DNA of 64,000 bases. Source: Cupriavidus phytohabitans (GTDB lineage: Bacteria > Pseudomonadota > Gammaproteobacteria > Burkholderiales > Burkholderiaceae). Made by a program: the position numbers and the translations under genes. Of this stretch, positions 62,290-64,000 are shown piece after piece. The notes beneath the pieces were generated by a model. The model was not told the origin of the DNA. It made no database searches and worked only from the letters and a program-made list of their open reading frames with translations. The stretch is from assembly GCF_000426345.1 (NCBI RefSeq), contig NZ_AUFE01000035.1:1-64000 (forward strand). Reading direction: 5' to 3'. Position 1 is the stretch's first letter; each line of letters begins with the position of its first letter.

Positions 62290-62937
62290 ATGAAACTCTG
62301 GAGCAAGTCCTTCAACGACAACGCGCCGATCCCTGGCGAGTTTGCTTTCTGCGTGCCAGACGCCGCCAGCCACGTGGCCTTGTCGACCAACCGCAATCCC
62401 GACCTGCACTGGGAAGACGCGCCGGCCGAGACGCGCTCGTTCGTGCTGATCTGCCACGACCGCGACGTGCCCAGCAAGGGCGACGACGTCAACCAGGAAG
62501 GCCACGAAGTGCCGGCCTCGCTGCCGCGCGTGGACTTCTTCCACTGGGTGCTGGTCGACATTCCGCCGGGCCTGAGCGCGATCGCCGCCGCCTCGCACAG
62601 CGACGGCGTGATCGCGCGCGGCAAGCCGGGCCCCGAGGCCACCGGCGGCACCGCCACCGCGGGTGGCCTGCGCCACGGCATCAACGACTATACCGGCTGG
62701 TTCGCCGGCGATGCCGACATGAAGGGCGACTACTTCGGCTATGACGGCCCGTGCCCGCCGTGGAATGACACGCTGCTGCACCACTACGTGTTCACGCTGT
62801 ATGCGCTGGACATCGACCGCCTGCCGCTGGATGGCACCTTCACCGGCGCGCAGGTGCGCGACGCGATCCAGGGCCATGTGCTGGCGCAGGCCAGCCTGAC
62901 CGGCACCTACACGCTCAATCCCAAGCTGGCGCAGTAA
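62290..62937 (+). CDS. YbhB/YbcL family (PEBP-like) protein
   Basis: A 215-aa phosphatidylethanolamine-binding-protein-like fold, often named Raf kinase inhibitor-like. Family elements are NRNPDLHWEDAPAETRSFVL, the conserved DFFHWVLVDIPPGLSAIAAA and the DGPCPPWNDTLLHHYVFTLY ligand pocket. No signal peptide is seen. It is a bit longer than E. coli YbhB (158 aa). The function in bacteria is not known. AGGAGAGAC precedes the ATG at 62290. Confidence 0.88.
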   Translation: MKLWSKSFNDNAPIPGEFAFCVPDAASHVALSTNRNPDLHWEDAPAETRSFVLICHDRDVPSKGDDVNQEGHEVPASLPRVDFFHWVLVDIPPGLSAIAAASHSDGVIARGKPGPEATGGTATAGGLRHGINDYTGWFAGDADMKGDYFGYDGPCPPWNDTLLHHYVFTLYALDIDRLPLDGTFTGAQVRDAIQGHVLAQASLTGTYTLNPKLAQ

Positions 62938-62967
62938 GCGGCTTCAAAGGAAACCGAAGGAATCGGC

Positions 62968-63642
62968 ATGTCGCTAAGCTCCGGGCTGCAATCGCTGGCC
63001 TTTACCCACCTGATCGTAATCCGCCATGGCGAAACGGCCTGGAACCGGGAGCGCCGGCTGCAAGGCCAGCTTGATATTCCGCTGAACGAGACCGGCCGCG
63101 CCCAGGCGCGCGCGCTGGCTGCCGCGCTGGCCGGCGAGCCGATCGACGCGGTGTATTCCAGTGACCTGTCGCGGGCCATGGAAACCGCGGCGCCGCTGGC
63201 CGAGGCGCTGGGGCTGCAGATACGCCCCGACGCGCGCCTGCGCGAGCGCAGCTACGGCACGCTGCAGGGCAAGACCTACGCCGAAGTGGCCGAGGACCTG
63301 CCCGAAGACTTCGCCCGCTGGCAGGCGCGCGTGCCGGACTACGCGCCGCCGGAGGGCGAATCGCTGCTCGGTTTCCATGAGCGCACCGTCGACGCCGTGC
63401 TGGCGCTGTCGCGCCGCCACCCCGGCGAGCGTATCGCGCTGGTCGCGCACGGCGGCGTGCTCGACTGCCTGTACCGCGAGGCCACCGGCATGACGCTGGA
63501 AGCGCCGCGCCAGCATGAGCTGCTCAATGCCAGTGTCAATCGGCTGCGCAGTGACAGCTCGCACCTGACGCTGGCGGCGTGGGGGGATGTGAGCCACCTG
63601 GAGAACCTGGCGCTGGACGAGGTGGACCGGCGGGTGCCCTGA
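62968..63642 (+). CDS. Histidine phosphatase family protein (GpmB/CobC-like)
   Basis: A 224-aa histidine phosphatase. The catalytic RHG is in LIVIRHGETAWNRERRLQGQ (R19-H20-G21); the second histidine is in IALVAHGGVLDCL. VYSSDLSRAMETAAPLAEAL and RERSYGTLQGKTYAEV are typical of the phosphoglycerate mutase-like branch. The substrate is unknown; bacterial relatives are broad phosphatases or alpha-ribazole phosphatases. No cobalamin genes are near. Confidence 0.9.
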   Translation: MSLSSGLQSLAFTHLIVIRHGETAWNRERRLQGQLDIPLNETGRAQARALAAALAGEPIDAVYSSDLSRAMETAAPLAEALGLQIRPDARLRERSYGTLQGKTYAEVAEDLPEDFARWQARVPDYAPPEGESLLGFHERTVDAVLALSRRHPGERIALVAHGGVLDCLYREATGMTLEAPRQHELLNASVNRLRSDSSHLTLAAWGDVSHLENLALDEVDRRVP

Positions 63643-63681
63643 GTCTTTGGATATCCCGCTCCGGCCCGGCGGGACAGGGCT

Positions 63682-64000
63682 TCAGACCCTCACGCGGAAT
63701 GGCGTGAAATTGGTATGCCGGTCGAAGTAGTCCTCGTTCTCGGCCCGCTTCAAAAATCCCACCACCTTGTACGTCACCGGCGTCATCACGACTTCCCAGC
63801 CGGTCTTCAGCACGTACTGCGCCACGGCGACCTGGGCTACCTTTTCCGGCGGCCAGATGCCATAGAAGGCAATCACGTAAAACAGCGACGAATCGACCAG
63901 CTCGCCCGCCAGGGTCGAGCCGATCGTGCGCGTCCACAGCCACCGCCCTCCCGTCCACAGCTTCATTTTCGCCAGCACATAGCTGTTGGTGAAACTGCCG
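63682..64000 (-). CDS. Queuosine precursor transporter (YhhQ/VUT family), C-terminal part
   Basis: The C-terminal 106 residues of a membrane transporter; the rest lies past the window end. The conserved NSYVLAKMKLWTGGRWLWTR and TIGSTLAGELVDSSLFYVIA segments are typical of YhhQ, which imports queuosine precursors such as preQ0/preQ1. Hydrophobic parts remain through residue 80 and the tail is basic and aromatic (NTNFTPFRVRV-like). No stop or frameshift is seen in the visible part. Confidence 0.87.
   Translation of the reverse strand, partial: GSFTNSYVLAKMKLWTGGRWLWTRTIGSTLAGELVDSSLFYVIAFYGIWPPEKVAQVAVAQYVLKTGWEVVMTPVTYKVVGFLKRAENEDYFDRHTNFTPFRVRV

Overview
The window looks like a chromosomal segment of a beta-proteobacterium of the Cupriavidus/Ralstonia group. 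The evidence is strong GC bias in third codon positions, class A RNase P RNA, the gene strings fmdB-DUF502-aspS, ubiE-tim44-ubiJ-ubiB and rplM-rpsI-bactofilin-erpA, and a beta-oxidation cluster (tetR, acyl-CoA dehydrogenase, fadB', thiolase, enoyl-CoA hydratase) like one known in R. eutropha H16. The genus call is inference from family knowledge; no search was run. I saw no tRNA or rRNA gene, CRISPR array or prophage.

Layout. (1) 1-400: the C-terminal end of an IS4-like transposase, closed by a strong hairpin. (2) 410-8574, minus strand: a compact cluster for a three-subunit molybdenum hydroxylase (coxS-coxL-coxM) with maturation genes coxD, coxE, coxG, xdhC/coxI and a mocA-like nucleotidyltransferase. 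The large subunit carries AYRGAGR, the form II motif, so the substrate may not be CO. (3) 8.9-16.7 kb: a small membrane protein, a very large FAD/iron-sulfur oxidoreductase (1324 aa), a HIT protein, an ABC exporter and a DUF971 protein. (4) 16.75-21.0 kb: ubiquinone genes ubiE, ubiJ and ubiB with a Tim44-like gene. (5) 21.0-31.0 kb: a methyltransferase, a sodium:solute symporter, fmdB-DUF502-aspS, an unrecognised membrane-anchored coiled-coil protein, nudB, an EEP-family nuclease/phosphatase, mobB (minus) and clsB.

(6) 31.1-39.0 kb: fatty acid beta-oxidation. A TetR regulator has a clear promoter with an overlapping palindrome. It is followed by acyl-CoA dehydrogenase, a fused FadB with inverted domain order, thiolase and enoyl-CoA hydratase; a thioesterase faces them. 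(7) 39.1-46.9 kb: an ATM1-type ABC exporter, then nitrogen genes: a LysR regulator, glutamate dehydrogenase and the gltIJKL glutamate/aspartate importer. (8) 46.9-52.2 kb: a class II glutamine amidotransferase, a tartrate/D-malate dehydrogenase overlapping a glycerate kinase (a tartrate-to-glycolysis module), pyrC and a DUF3025 gene. (9) 52.2-55.9 kb: rnpB, an OsmC-like gene, a 729-bp intergenic region with a candidate small RNA, rplM-rpsI, a bactofilin and erpA. (10) 55.9-64 kb: a phytanoyl-CoA dioxygenase-like gene divergent from a LysR gene, anmK, an M23 peptidase, tyrS, dtd, a YbhB-like gene, a histidine phosphatase and a partial queuosine-precursor transporter.

Most of the window is housekeeping. 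The parts most worth following up are the form II molybdenum hydroxylase cluster, the candidate small RNA upstream of rplM with CCUCC-rich sequence, the phyH/lysR pair with three half-sites spaced exactly 16 bp apart, the fatty-acid TetR promoter-operator, and a family of GC-rich hairpin repeats scattered between genes.
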